From NCBI GenBank assembly GCA_021648445.1, contig JAKISU010000004.1, positions 1-55,156 of the forward strand: DNA of 55,156 nt, in the 5' to 3' direction. The notes under the pieces were generated by a model, which saw only the letters and a list, made by a program, of their open reading frames with translations, ran no database searches and was not told the DNA's origin. The DNA is from Flavobacteriaceae bacterium (GTDB lineage Bacteria > Bacteroidota > Bacteroidia > Flavobacteriales > Flavobacteriaceae). Below are positions 8,548 to 16,394 of the stretch, piece after piece (within the stretch, counting starts at the first letter, position 1; each line of letters opens with the position of its first letter). Both the position numbers and the translations under genes were made by a program.

Positions 8548-9240
8548 GTGAGTATTATTGCAAAAATGTATGTTGACAATAAAGTGATTAACATTTTAGT
8601 TTTGACTAATCATTTGTATCAAAAAACAGATTGGACAGGTAAACCTAATGGTATTCCTATGGGCGGACTCTTTCAAATAATCTTTGAAAGTGATGGTGAT
8701 ACACTTTTTTTTGAATGGATGGTAAGTGAGGATATGATGAAAGAAGTAAAACTTATTTTTTCGCCTGTTATCATGAATGGCAAAAGCAGAACCATACAAC
8801 TATATGATACTCATTGTGTAGGATATGAAGAATATTTTAGTAGTACTACTGACAAGCCAATCACAACTACGCTTATATTATCACCAGGTATCATAGTTGA
8901 AAATAATGAAATATTATTAAAAAAACATTGGAGAATATCAGACCCATTTATAAAAAAGGTCGCGCCTACATCAGTACCGAAAGAAGAAGAACCTAAAATC
9001 ATTGATTATTATCTCACAGACGTAAATAATAATAAAATTGAAAAAGCTAAAATTGGTGATATTATTATACTAAATATAAAAACTAAAGATTTAATTGGTG
9101 AAATTTTAAATATCAATCTAAATGACAAAACAGTCGATTTTAAATATAATGGTGAATTATTAATAAATGATACTTTAACTGGTTTAAAAATTAATAGTAA
9201 TTTAGAAAAAATAGAACTAGAGGTAGTTAAACAGCAATAA
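8548..9240 (+). CDS. tssD: Hcp/TssD tube protein with C-terminal extension domain
   Basis: A 230-residue protein starting at GTG. Residues 1-130 have the Bacteroidota TssD pattern: short beta strands, a D-W-T-G-K-P turn, G-G-L-F-Q-I-I-F, the W-M-V-S stretch and the E-E-Y-F-S motif near 95. This is the hexameric tube subunit secreted by the T6SS. Typical TssD proteins end near residue 130. Here a proline- and glutamate-rich linker (131-150) leads to an extra, probably beta-sandwich domain of about 80 residues (151-230). Its pattern DVNNNKIEKAKIGDIIIL and KTKDLIGE resembles the Ig-like parts found in other Bacteroidota T6SS effectors. The gene directly precedes the effector, 5 bases apart, which suggests that the extension carries or docks this effector. 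Confidence 0.85.
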   Translation: MSIIAKMYVDNKVINILVLTNHLYQKTDWTGKPNGIPMGGLFQIIFESDGDTLFFEWMVSEDMMKEVKLIFSPVIMNGKSRTIQLYDTHCVGYEEYFSSTTDKPITTTLILSPGIIVENNEILLKKHWRISDPFIKKVAPTSVPKEEEPKIIDYYLTDVNNNKIEKAKIGDIIILNIKTKDLIGEILNINLNDKTVDFKYNGELLINDTLTGLKINSNLEKIELEVVKQQ

Positions 9241-9245
9241 TTGAT

Positions 9246-10538
9246 ATGGGAAATAATGTGTTTGAATTATCGATTCCGGCAATAGGAGAAACTCAAAGTG
9301 TATCTATAGAAGTTGAAGAAGATTATGTATGTCAATATTGTGATGATGAAATTACTTTAGAGCAAATTAAAAAAAGTATTGGAGGTACTGTTACATCAAA
9401 ACGGGTAACAAATATTAATAAAGTTCTGCCGTATTTAAATAAGTATAGAAAAGATTTTGGATTAGATACTTGTCACAAAAAAATACATTTTATTGCTCAA
9501 GTAATTCATGAGAGTGGAAAGTTTAACACTTTTGAAGAATATGAAAAATGGAATTATTGGAATAATAGTAAGAATAAAGCAAATAGTTTACCAGGTGTAT
9601 TTAGCAATAGTAAAATTGAGTTTGATGAAACAATGGGTATGTCTTTAAAAGAACATTTGACCGAAATTTTTATATTTAAGGATAAAGATGGACAAGTTTT
9701 AGCTAAAACTAATGAACAAATAAAAAAAACACTTATAGATGAGAAAGTAAAAGTAGTTGATAAAAAGTTGTATACAAATTATCAAAAGGGAGGAAAATTA
9801 CTAAAAGAAGTAAAAGTAAAAGTTAAAGATGAAAATGGAAACGAAATTGAGCAAGTAAAATATAAAATATTTTTACAAAATCATTCCCATTTTGGAATAC
9901 CATTATTGTCACGTATGTATGCTCCTTATACTGGTGACACTAGAGGTTTAGGTAATGGAGATGAATTAACACGTGATGGATGGAAATTTAAAGGGAGAGG
10001 TCTAAAACAATTAACTGGTGTCGGAAATTATAATAGTTTTACTATATATAGGAATAAATCTAGTTTTCCTGATGATACATCTGGTGAAATAGATTTTTCA
10101 GAGAATGATGATACATCGAGCCCCCAGGATGTGAAAAAAGGCAATTATGTTAAAGTAGCTGAACCAATATATGCTGTACAATCAGCTTTATATTTTTGGA
10201 ATGAAGGTACCAAATATAATAGCAAATATGCCGTAGAACTTGCAGAGGATGATGACATTGTTGCAGTATCAAAAGCTGTTAACAGATATGACACTGGAGG
10301 TTTAGTTTATAGAAAAAAATATTATAAAAATGCCCGAAAAAAAGAAGCTTTTGATATTGTAAGGCATTATAAAGACATTTATGATAATGGGACAGATGCT
10401 CAAAAAGAAGATGCTAAAGCTTATTTTGAAAAATGGAAAGATGATGATTCAGAGGTTAAAAAAATACTTGATGAAATTAATGAAGCAGAAGAAAACGATT
10501 CAGGCGCTGAAGGAACTTCAAATACTCCTTCAAACTAA
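9246..10538 (+). CDS. T6SS effector, GH19/lysozyme-like peptidoglycan hydrolase
   Basis: A 430-residue protein without a signal peptide, as expected for T6SS cargo. Residues 1-55 hold a short region with C-x2-C and D-E-I-T-L-E-Q, a calcium-finger-like start seen in other Bacteroidota T6SS effectors. The lysozyme/chitinase-class-I fold follows: HFIAQVIHESGKF with putative catalytic Glu89, the G-N-G-D-E-x-x-x-D-G-W-K-F-K-G-R-G-L-K-Q-L-T-G substrate-groove motif near 240-258, and N-Y downstream. A lysine-rich insertion (about 150-210) separates the two parts. The C-terminus is acidic. It probably cuts glycan strands of a competitor's cell wall. A lipoprotein gene 13 bases downstream is the likely immunity partner. 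Confidence 0.82.
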   Translation: MGNNVFELSIPAIGETQSVSIEVEEDYVCQYCDDEITLEQIKKSIGGTVTSKRVTNINKVLPYLNKYRKDFGLDTCHKKIHFIAQVIHESGKFNTFEEYEKWNYWNNSKNKANSLPGVFSNSKIEFDETMGMSLKEHLTEIFIFKDKDGQVLAKTNEQIKKTLIDEKVKVVDKKLYTNYQKGGKLLKEVKVKVKDENGNEIEQVKYKIFLQNHSHFGIPLLSRMYAPYTGDTRGLGNGDELTRDGWKFKGRGLKQLTGVGNYNSFTIYRNKSSFPDDTSGEIDFSENDDTSSPQDVKKGNYVKVAEPIYAVQSALYFWNEGTKYNSKYAVELAEDDDIVAVSKAVNRYDTGGLVYRKKYYKNARKKEAFDIVRHYKDIYDNGTDAQKEDAKAYFEKWKDDDSEVKKILDEINEAEENDSGAEGTSNTPSN

Positions 10539-10551
10539 ATTATCTATACCT

Positions 10552-11319
10552 ATGAAATATTTTTTTTTAGCTATTAGTATATCCTTATTCCTTTCTTGTT
10601 CTACACAACAAAAAGTAAAATCGCAGATTGTTTTGTTAACTGATTCTATACAAAAACCGTATGCATTTTTAAGTGAACTTAAAATCGTTTCAAAAAATAA
10701 AATACTATCTGAAAAGATAAACAGAGCTATCCAGCAACTTTCTGAAAACGAAGCTATTAAAACCATAATCCCTGAGGAGCGCCTGACCATAAAAAAGAAA
10801 CTTTTGGAAGATTGTTTTAATTTAAACAATTCTGAATGTTCATATATTTTAGAAGGATATAAAGTATTATCAAACATTAATAATATTCTAAATATCAAAT
10901 ATAGTTATAATGGTTTTGAGAATAATGAAATTTGGAATAAATATGCTTGTTTTGATTTAGAAACAGGAGAACGAATTACTTATGATTTAATGTTCATTAA
11001 TCCTAACATAGTGCTTGAAGAATATAATCAACGCTATATCTCAGAAATTAAAACGTATATAAAGAAAAATAAATTGTTAACTGAAGAAAGTAAAGAAGAA
11101 TATGAGCTTTACAAAGAACACCTTGAAATGAAAACACCATTTAAACTACAAGATTTAAATAATTTTGTAGCTATATATGATAAAACAGATAAAATTAAAT
11201 CTGTCCGTTTTCAATATAATGGAACTGGTGGAGTATATAAGTCAATGTTTCCTAATGGTTATATTGAATTTACAATAGATGAGTTAAAACCTATTGTTAA
11301 AAAGTATCTAATAGATTGA
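10552..11319 (+). CDS. Lipoprotein, probable immunity protein to the lysozyme-like effector
   Basis: A 255-residue lipoprotein with signal peptide and lipobox ending at Cys16 (LFLSC). I chose the ATG at 10552 because the frame is open from 10381 but the earlier part overlaps the effector and only the shorter form has a signal. The C-terminal half reads F-D-L-E-T-G-E-R-I-T-Y-D, then a helical middle, then Y-I-E-F-T-I-D-E-L-K-P-I-V-K-K-Y. This resembles the DUF3298/RsiV-type domain, whose members bind lysozyme. A periplasm-facing lipoprotein next to a lysozyme-like effector is the standard arrangement for an immunity gene. The fold match is by eye and should be treated as inference. Confidence 0.68.
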   Translation: MKYFFLAISISLFLSCSTQQKVKSQIVLLTDSIQKPYAFLSELKIVSKNKILSEKINRAIQQLSENEAIKTIIPEERLTIKKKLLEDCFNLNNSECSYILEGYKVLSNINNILNIKYSYNGFENNEIWNKYACFDLETGERITYDLMFINPNIVLEEYNQRYISEIKTYIKKNKLLTEESKEEYELYKEHLEMKTPFKLQDLNNFVAIYDKTDKIKSVRFQYNGTGGVYKSMFPNGYIEFTIDELKPIVKKYLID

Positions 11320-11427
11320 ATATTGATTTGTAAAGCCTAAATGCAAAAAACTAAAACGTTTTTAATTGAATCAAATAAAAAGCTTAACTTTAAGTTTTAA
11401 ACTATAGTATACTCATAAAAGATACCG

Positions 11428-11865
11428 ATGAACAGAAGTTATTATAAAGTCCCATTTAATTTTAAAAATTTCTTTGAACAGAAAGATCTAAAAAAAATCT
11501 CATTGCAAGAGTCAATATCTCAATATATAAGTATTATTATTACAACTGCTTTTAAAGAATATAAGCATGATCATAGTTTTGGCAGTGAAATATGGGAAAC
11601 TGATTTTGATTTACTTACAAACGTTAATCGGTTAAAAGAACGAATAAAAACTTCGCTTTCTACTAAAATAAAAACACTAGAAAAGCGATTAAGTAATATA
11701 AACGTTAATATTCTCCTAGGGGAAAGTGTTGTGTCACATACAACAAAAACAAGATTAAAAAAACAATTAAAAATTGAGATTACAGGGGTTATCAAAAAAA
11801 CCAATGAACCTTATAGTTTTACAGGAATGTATTATATAGCTCCGTTATCATATAATAATGGATAG
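11428..11865 (+). CDS. tssE: T6SS baseplate protein, TssE-like (gp25 lysozyme-like family)
   Basis: A 145-residue soluble protein. It shows the gp25/TssE order of signals: S-I-x-Q-Y-I near residue 30, a helix, the turn DHSFGSEIWE (family pattern E-x-x-F-x-P-x-F-G-x-x-L-W), a D-F-D-L-L helix, then long amphipathic helices and a beta C-terminus (IEITGVIKK). TssE links the baseplate hub to the sheath and has no real lysozyme activity in T6SSs. It lies 108 bases after the immunity gene, and its placement at the end of the cluster suggests that the Hcp-effector-immunity trio was inserted between clpV and tssE. Confidence 0.78.
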   Translation: MNRSYYKVPFNFKNFFEQKDLKKISLQESISQYISIIITTAFKEYKHDHSFGSEIWETDFDLLTNVNRLKERIKTSLSTKIKTLEKRLSNINVNILLGESVVSHTTKTRLKKQLKIEITGVIKKTNEPYSFTGMYYIAPLSYNNG

Positions 11866-11943
11866 TAAAACTCAAAAATATTCTTTTATTTGTTCTTACC
11901 CAAAGCATCCAATTCAGCAATCTAAATTAAAGTAGTATTTTTA

Positions 11944-12585
11944 ATGGATTTCAACTTCTTTTTAACACATATTTCTAAATTAAAAGAGTTGCCTTTAGGC
12001 GGATTACAATCTCAATTTAAAATGGCTCCTGAACTTATAAAAAAATATTCGTTAAAAGGTATTGAAGCTAAAAACCCAAAGGAGTCAGCTGTTCTAGCAC
12101 TATTCTATCCTGACAGAGATTATAATACGAAGATCTTATTAATGCTTAGAGCAAGTTATAACGGAGTTCATTCAGCACAAATTAGCTTGCCTGGGGGTAA
12201 AAAAGAGAAAAATGATATCAATCTTCAATTTACTGCTTTACGCGAAACTGAAGAGGAAATTGGTGTCTTAAAAACCGATATTACAATTATTAGAGAATTG
12301 ACCAAAACCTATATTCCGCCTAGTAACTTTTGGGTAACACCTTTTATGGGAATACTTGAAAAAACACCAGTTTTTAAAACGAATGATGAAGTTGAAAGGT
12401 TGATAGAAGTATCGCTTATTGATATCTTAGATGAAAACTCATTATCAAATAAAAACCTAACAACTTCTTACATGAAAAGTATTGATGTACCTTGCTTTAA
12501 ACTAAATGATTATATTGTTTGGGGCGCAACAGCTATGATATTAAGTGAAGTTAAAGACTTATTAAAACCTTCCTTAACACATTAA
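11944..12585 (+). CDS. Nudix hydrolase, CoA pyrophosphatase type
   Basis: A 213-residue Nudix protein. The Nudix box is complete: G-G-K-K-E-K-N-D-x followed by T-A-L-R-E-T-E-E-E-I-G-V (REtEEEiG core). The upstream signature S-A-Q-I-S-L-P-G-G matches the NudL/YeaB group, which splits coenzyme A into 3'-phosphoadenosine 5'-phosphate and 4'-phosphopantetheine. An extended N-terminal region (residues 1-50) is normal for this group. Other nucleoside-diphosphate derivatives remain possible as substrates. It is followed 45 bases later by an acyltransferase gene in the same direction. Confidence 0.82.
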   Translation: MDFNFFLTHISKLKELPLGGLQSQFKMAPELIKKYSLKGIEAKNPKESAVLALFYPDRDYNTKILLMLRASYNGVHSAQISLPGGKKEKNDINLQFTALRETEEEIGVLKTDITIIRELTKTYIPPSNFWVTPFMGILEKTPVFKTNDEVERLIEVSLIDILDENSLSNKNLTTSYMKSIDVPCFKLNDYIVWGATAMILSEVKDLLKPSLTH

Positions 12586-12630
12586 TTTTGTACATTTGTT
12601 TTAGTCTTAACCTACTACTTATTACCCTTT

Positions 12631-13431
12631 ATGAAGCTATATAAACAAGACCCTTTTGGTAATGCCTTATTTATCAAAAAAATTTTGATAAGAATATTGG
12701 CATTAATTACACATCAGCGTTATCAAAGTTTTAATAAATTAGAGATTGAAGGTTCTGAAATTATTAGAGATTTACCTGAGACCGGCGTTTTATTCGTTTC
12801 AAATCATCAAACCTATTTTGCTGATGTAGTTGCTATGGTACATGTGTTTAATGCTTCTTTAAAAGGAAGGGTTGATTCAATAAAAAATGTAGGATATTTA
12901 TGGCAACCTAAACTAAATATTTATTATGTAGCCGCGGCTGAAACTATGAAGTCCGGTTTGTTACCAAAAATACTTTCCTATGTAGGCTCTGTTTCAATAG
13001 AACGTACATGGCGTAGTAAAGGTGAAGATATAAACAGGCAAGTAAAAATGTCAGATGTCAGCAATATTGGTAAAGCTTTAAACGATGGTTGGTTAATTAC
13101 TTTCCCACAAGGCACTACAACTCCATTTAAACCTATTAGAAGAGGAACAGCCCATATTATTAAAAAAAATAAACCTATTGTTATTCCTATCGTTATAGAC
13201 GGATTTAGAAGAGCTTATGATAAAAAAGGATTAAATGTAAAAAAACGGGGTGTCTTACAATCTATAGTTATTAAGAAGCCTTTGGAAATTGATTATGAAA
13301 ACGATTCTGTTGAAAAAATAGTTGAACAGTTACAATTTGCCATTGAACAACATCCATCATTCTTAAAAGTGACTCCAATTGAAGAGTATGTTAAAGAAGA
13401 GACCGAACTTAATAAAAAACGTAAATGGTGA
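12631..13431 (+). CDS. Lysophospholipid acyltransferase (PlsC-like) with atypical motifs
   Basis: A 266-residue protein of the glycerolipid acyltransferase family, which would transfer an acyl chain to lysophospholipid at the inner membrane. Motif I reads NHQTYFAD: the catalytic His and Asp are separated by five residues, where most PlsC proteins have four (HX4D). Motif II-like basic sites appear near SIERTWRS. The third motif reads FPQGTT where FPEGT is usual. IPIVIDGFRRAYDKKG near the end is well formed, so the gene looks intact. The changes suggest a divergent subgroup, and a role in ornithine or other aminolipids cannot be excluded. Confidence 0.75.
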   Translation: MKLYKQDPFGNALFIKKILIRILALITHQRYQSFNKLEIEGSEIIRDLPETGVLFVSNHQTYFADVVAMVHVFNASLKGRVDSIKNVGYLWQPKLNIYYVAAAETMKSGLLPKILSYVGSVSIERTWRSKGEDINRQVKMSDVSNIGKALNDGWLITFPQGTTTPFKPIRRGTAHIIKKNKPIVIPIVIDGFRRAYDKKGLNVKKRGVLQSIVIKKPLEIDYENDSVEKIVEQLQFAIEQHPSFLKVTPIEEYVKEETELNKKRKW

Positions 13432-13579
13432 TAAAGACCGAAGCTAGAAGTCAGAATACCGAAGTAAAACTTACTTCTATTTTCTTTCCGTCTCCCGTCT
13501 TCTGTCCTCAAGCCTCAAAAGATTCTTTAAAAACTTTAAATGCTCTCATTAATTATTGAGTTTATAATAGAACCGTTAT

Positions 13580-14050
13580 CTATCCCAACCAGGCTTTCAT
13601 CATCCAAATAGTTTTTTCTTGTTCAGAAATAAAGTCACTCATTAAAGAGTTTGTACCTTCATCATCTGCTTCGGCTGATTTATCTAATATATTACGTTCA
13701 ATTTTAATTAATTCTTCTAATGAATTAACAATTAATTGAACGGCTTCAATATCTTTTGATATACTTTTACCTACAGGAACAGAAGCTATAGTTTGGTAAT
13801 CTGCAAATGTATGTAAGGGAGTTCCTTCAAGTGTTAAAATACGTTCAGCAATTAAGTCAACTTTTTCTTGGGCATCAGTATATAATTCTTCAAATTTTAT
13901 ATGCAATTCAAAAAAGGATTTTCCTTTAATATTCCAGTGCAAACCTCTCAAGCTTTGATAATAAATTTGAAAATTTGCTAACAATTCATTCAAATCGGTA
14001 GTCAATTCATTGATTTTATCTTTTTGTAATCCTAATATCATTGTGCTCAT
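13580..14050 (-). CDS. dps: Dps-family DNA-protecting ferritin-like protein
   Basis: A 156-residue ferritin-like protein. The dinuclear ferroxidase residues of Dps are present in the motif LHWNIKGKSFFELHIKFEELY (His38, His50, Glu54 region), and the length is typical. Dps dodecamers oxidise Fe(II) with hydrogen peroxide, store the iron and shield DNA. The gene is divergent from oxyR with a 104-base gap. A TAAATTTG -7 box lies in that gap on the minus strand. Induction by OxyR under peroxide stress is the obvious expectation from this layout. Confidence 0.92.
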   Translation of the reverse strand: MSTMILGLQKDKINELTTDLNELLANFQIYYQSLRGLHWNIKGKSFFELHIKFEELYTDAQEKVDLIAERILTLEGTPLHTFADYQTIASVPVGKSISKDIEAVQLIVNSLEELIKIERNILDKSAEADDEGTNSLMSDFISEQEKTIWMMKAWLG

Positions 14051-14073
14051 AATTTATTGTTTTAGATTCTTTA

Positions 14074-14081
14074 CAAATTTA
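14074..14081 (-). promoter_or_regulatory. -7 box for dps in the dps-oxyR divergent spacer
   Basis: On the minus strand this reads TAAATTTG, matching TAnnTTTG, 24 bases before the dps start. A TTTG further upstream (14097-14100) sits slightly too close for an ideal -33 element, as expected for an activator-dependent promoter. Confidence 0.45.
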
Positions 14082-14154
14082 TTTCAATTTATTTTACAAA
14101 TACTATAAATATCATTGATAGTTTTTATATTTTTATCAGCAAAATTTATACTTA

Positions 14155-15093
14155 ATGACCATTACACAATTAAAATATGTATTAGCAGTTGCTGAATATC
14201 AAAACTTCACCATAGCTTCAGAAAAATGTTTTGTTACTCAACCTACACTGAGCATGCAAATACAAAAGTTGGAAGATGAACTTAACATCATTATATTCAA
14301 TCGTAAAAAAAAACCTATTCAGTTAACTGCAATAGGTGAAAAAATTATTGAGCAAGCAAAAGTAATTGTTGATGAAAGTAATAGAATTAGTGATATCGTT
14401 GACCAGCAAAAAGGATTTATTGGTGGTGATTTTAAATTGGGTATCATACCAACAGTAATTCCAACCTTATTGCCTTTATTTCTAAAAACATTTGTAAAAA
14501 AATATCCTAAAGTAAATTTACTTATTGAAGAGTTGACTACTGAAGATATTGTGAAAAAATTGACTGAAGGCCATTTAGATGCCGGTATAGCAGCTACACC
14601 TTTAGAAAATGAAGCGATAAAAGAACGTGTACTGTACTATGAGCCATTTGTTGGATTCATACATGATGATCATAGATTGTTTTCAGGAAAAAAGCTAACG
14701 GTTAATGATCTGGAAATTGATGATATTCTATTACTGGAAGATGGACATTGTTTTAAAGATAGTATCATGAACATTTGTGGTGCAATAAAAAAGGATACTC
14801 CTAATCATTTCAAACTAGAGAGTGGAAGTTTCAATACACTTGTTAAACTATCTAAAGAAGGGTTAGGCATGACACTTCTACCCTATCTACATACATTAGA
14901 TCTAAAAGAGAATGATAAAAAATATTTAAGAGAATTCAATACGCCAAGCCCTTCTCGAGAAGTAAGTATTATTTATCACAAATCGCAACTTAAAATGCAA
15001 TTGGTTGAAGCCTTAAAGACTACAATTGATGGCATCATTAAAGGAGTAATTTCTTTTAGTGATGTAAAAATTATTAGTCCTTTACAAAAATAA
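14155..15093 (+). CDS. oxyR: Peroxide-sensing LysR regulator OxyR
   Basis: A 312-residue LysR-type regulator. The N-terminal winged helix-turn-helix is clear (LKYVLAVAEYQNFTIASEKC through LEDELNIIIFNR). The effector domain holds the two redox cysteines in GHCFKDSIMNICG at residues 199 and 208, the same numbering as the E. coli OxyR disulfide pair. Oxidation by hydrogen peroxide would switch it to an activator of peroxide-defence genes, including the divergent dps. The start at 14155 gives the family-typical M-T-I-T-Q-L-K-Y-V-L. A hairpin terminator follows directly. Confidence 0.95.
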   Translation: MTITQLKYVLAVAEYQNFTIASEKCFVTQPTLSMQIQKLEDELNIIIFNRKKKPIQLTAIGEKIIEQAKVIVDESNRISDIVDQQKGFIGGDFKLGIIPTVIPTLLPLFLKTFVKKYPKVNLLIEELTTEDIVKKLTEGHLDAGIAATPLENEAIKERVLYYEPFVGFIHDDHRLFSGKKLTVNDLEIDDILLLEDGHCFKDSIMNICGAIKKDTPNHFKLESGSFNTLVKLSKEGLGMTLLPYLHTLDLKENDKKYLREFNTPSPSREVSIIYHKSQLKMQLVEALKTTIDGIIKGVISFSDVKIISPLQK

Positions 15094-15117
15094 AAAAGGA
15101 ACTCTATAGCTCCTTTT
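15094..15117. terminator. Bidirectional terminator between oxyR and the convergent small gene
   Basis: AAAAGGA (15094-15100) pairs with TCCTTTT (15111-15117) around a 10-base loop that can extend the stem (CTATAG). The A and T runs on the two sides let it work for oxyR on the plus strand and for the convergent gene on the minus strand. Confidence 0.7.
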
Positions 15118-15124
15118 ATTTAAT

Positions 15125-15319
15125 TTATTTTACGATTGCTAAAGACTTATAAAGTTCTGGTCTGTTAGCTGTAAAGTTATCTAGCCATATTTTTAATTCT
15201 TCAATTTCATATGGTAATAATCTTTTAACAGCTTTTTCTAGTTCTATGCAAAATAATTCAACATTAAAACTAACTTTTTTCAGAACAGTTTTGGTGTATT
15301 CAAATATTGCTCTTGCCAT
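15125..15319 (-). CDS. Small conserved hypothetical protein
   Basis: A 64-residue, mostly helical protein without signal or membrane segment. It begins MARAIFEYTKTVLKKVSF and has the pattern L-P-Y-E-I-E-E-L-K-I-W-L in the middle. I do not know a function. It converges on oxyR and shares the terminator with it. Codon use and length without interruptions support a real gene. Small helical proteins of this type next to a similar 89-residue gene may form a pair of unknown role. Confidence 0.6.
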   Translation of the reverse strand: MARAIFEYTKTVLKKVSFNVELFCIELEKAVKRLLPYEIEELKIWLDNFTANRPELYKSLAIVK

Positions 15320-15430
15320 TTTTAAATTGTTGGGTTTAAACTTTATATTAGAACGATAAAGTTAACTAAATATTACGACAAAAAATGTTAAAGTTTTCTA
15401 TATAATCGTAATAAACTGAATGTCAAAAAA

Positions 15431-15700
15431 TTATAATTTTTCAATTTTTGATAGTAAAGCTCCAGCCTTTTTTTCAAGGTCAGCACTTATAGCTTTAAAA
15501 TGAGCCTTTTTATTATCAATATTTTTAATATTCACTTTTTCAATTAGCACATCAAATGTTGTAATTGCTTCATCTATGATTTTTTCTGCTTTATCAGCTT
15601 TCTTAGTATCATCCTGTAATATTTGCCATACATAACATTCTTCAATAATATCAGATAAAACGTAATTGATATCTTTCTTTAAGTTTTTTACACTTGCCAT
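15431..15700 (-). CDS. Small helical hypothetical protein
   Basis: An 89-residue, highly charged, helical protein (MASVKNLKKDINYVLSDIIE at the start, EKKAGALLSKIEKL at the end), probably a helical bundle. It has no signal peptide or cysteine motif. It looks like a conserved Flavobacteriia protein, but I know of no assigned function. It stands alone, 66 bases downstream of the CAT-like gene of the leftward operon and could be its last member. Confidence 0.6.
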   Translation of the reverse strand: MASVKNLKKDINYVLSDIIEECYVWQILQDDTKKADKAEKIIDEAITTFDVLIEKVNIKNIDNKKAHFKAISADLEKKAGALLSKIEKL

Positions 15701-15766
15701 AAATCTTATTTTTAATTTTTGTGCAAATTTAAGTTATTTTACCTAGAACTCTTCTTTAAAATCCTG

Positions 15767-16390
15767 TTAAAAATTATCTAAAGCTTTTTGATATGCTTCA
15801 ACAAATAAACCAACATGATATCCGTCTACCAAAGCATGATTAACAGCAATAGCAACAGGCATCATTAGCTTAGCATTTTTTTCTACATATTTGCCAAAAG
15901 CTAATTTTGGTACTGATTCTTTTTTTACACCAAATAATGGTTCTTTATGACCCGAAAAATTAAACCAAGTTAATGCTGAACAGTAAATACAATCATCTGT
16001 ATCTTGTTCTGGAAATAAATCAGTTGTAGTTAATACTCTTCGTTTTTCTGCTTCAAAGTTTTTATTGAATTCATTAAAATCCTTATTATAATGTATAAAA
16101 GAGCAGCCAAAGGTATTATCATCTCTAAGAATAGTTGGCGAAGCATGAATTATATCATGTATTATTACTTTATCTCCATGAATTCTGTATTTAAAATTTT
16201 CAACGCTATTGATAGCTTTCATACAAGCATGTAAATACAAAACAAAAAAGGAAAGTTGCTTCTTTTTCGCATAATTGAAAGCTGTTGTAACATCAAAATC
16301 AACTGTAACTGCAAAATATGGGTCATCAAATTGACTAAAAAAATGAAAATGTTCTTTTCTATTCCATTTTTCAATATCTAAGGTTCTCAT
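15767..16390 (-). CDS. Chloramphenicol acetyltransferase-like CoA-dependent acyltransferase
   Basis: A 207-residue protein of the CAT family. The catalytic motif NHALVDGYH is present, with His185 as the base and Asp189 in the structural HxxxD. The conserved N-terminal E-K-W-N-R-K-E-H-F start and the S-C-I... region (CIYCSALTWFNFS) also match. Length is close to the usual 210-220. Real chloramphenicol resistance cannot be told from sequence: many chromosomal Bacteroidota homologues have unknown acceptors. It is the last gene of a tight four-gene operon, 4 bases after the HAD gene, so a housekeeping acceptor is equally likely. Confidence 0.85.
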   Translation of the reverse strand: MRTLDIEKWNRKEHFHFFSQFDDPYFAVTVDFDVTTAFNYAKKKQLSFFVLYLHACMKAINSVENFKYRIHGDKVIIHDIIHASPTILRDDNTFGCSFIHYNKDFNEFNKNFEAEKRRVLTTTDLFPEQDTDDCIYCSALTWFNFSGHKEPLFGVKKESVPKLAFGKYVEKNAKLMMPVAIAVNHALVDGYHVGLFVEAYQKALDNF

Positions 16391-16394
16391 TCTT

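Noticed and set aside
10381-10551. N-terminal extension of the immunity lipoprotein frame
   Set aside because: It overlaps the effector gene in another frame and is lysine- and methionine-rich nonsense. The ATG at 10552 gives a correct lipoprotein signal.
15767-16390. Chloramphenicol resistance gene
   Set aside because: The CAT fold and active site are present, but the gene is the last member of a housekeeping operon and the acceptor is unknown, so resistance is not claimed.
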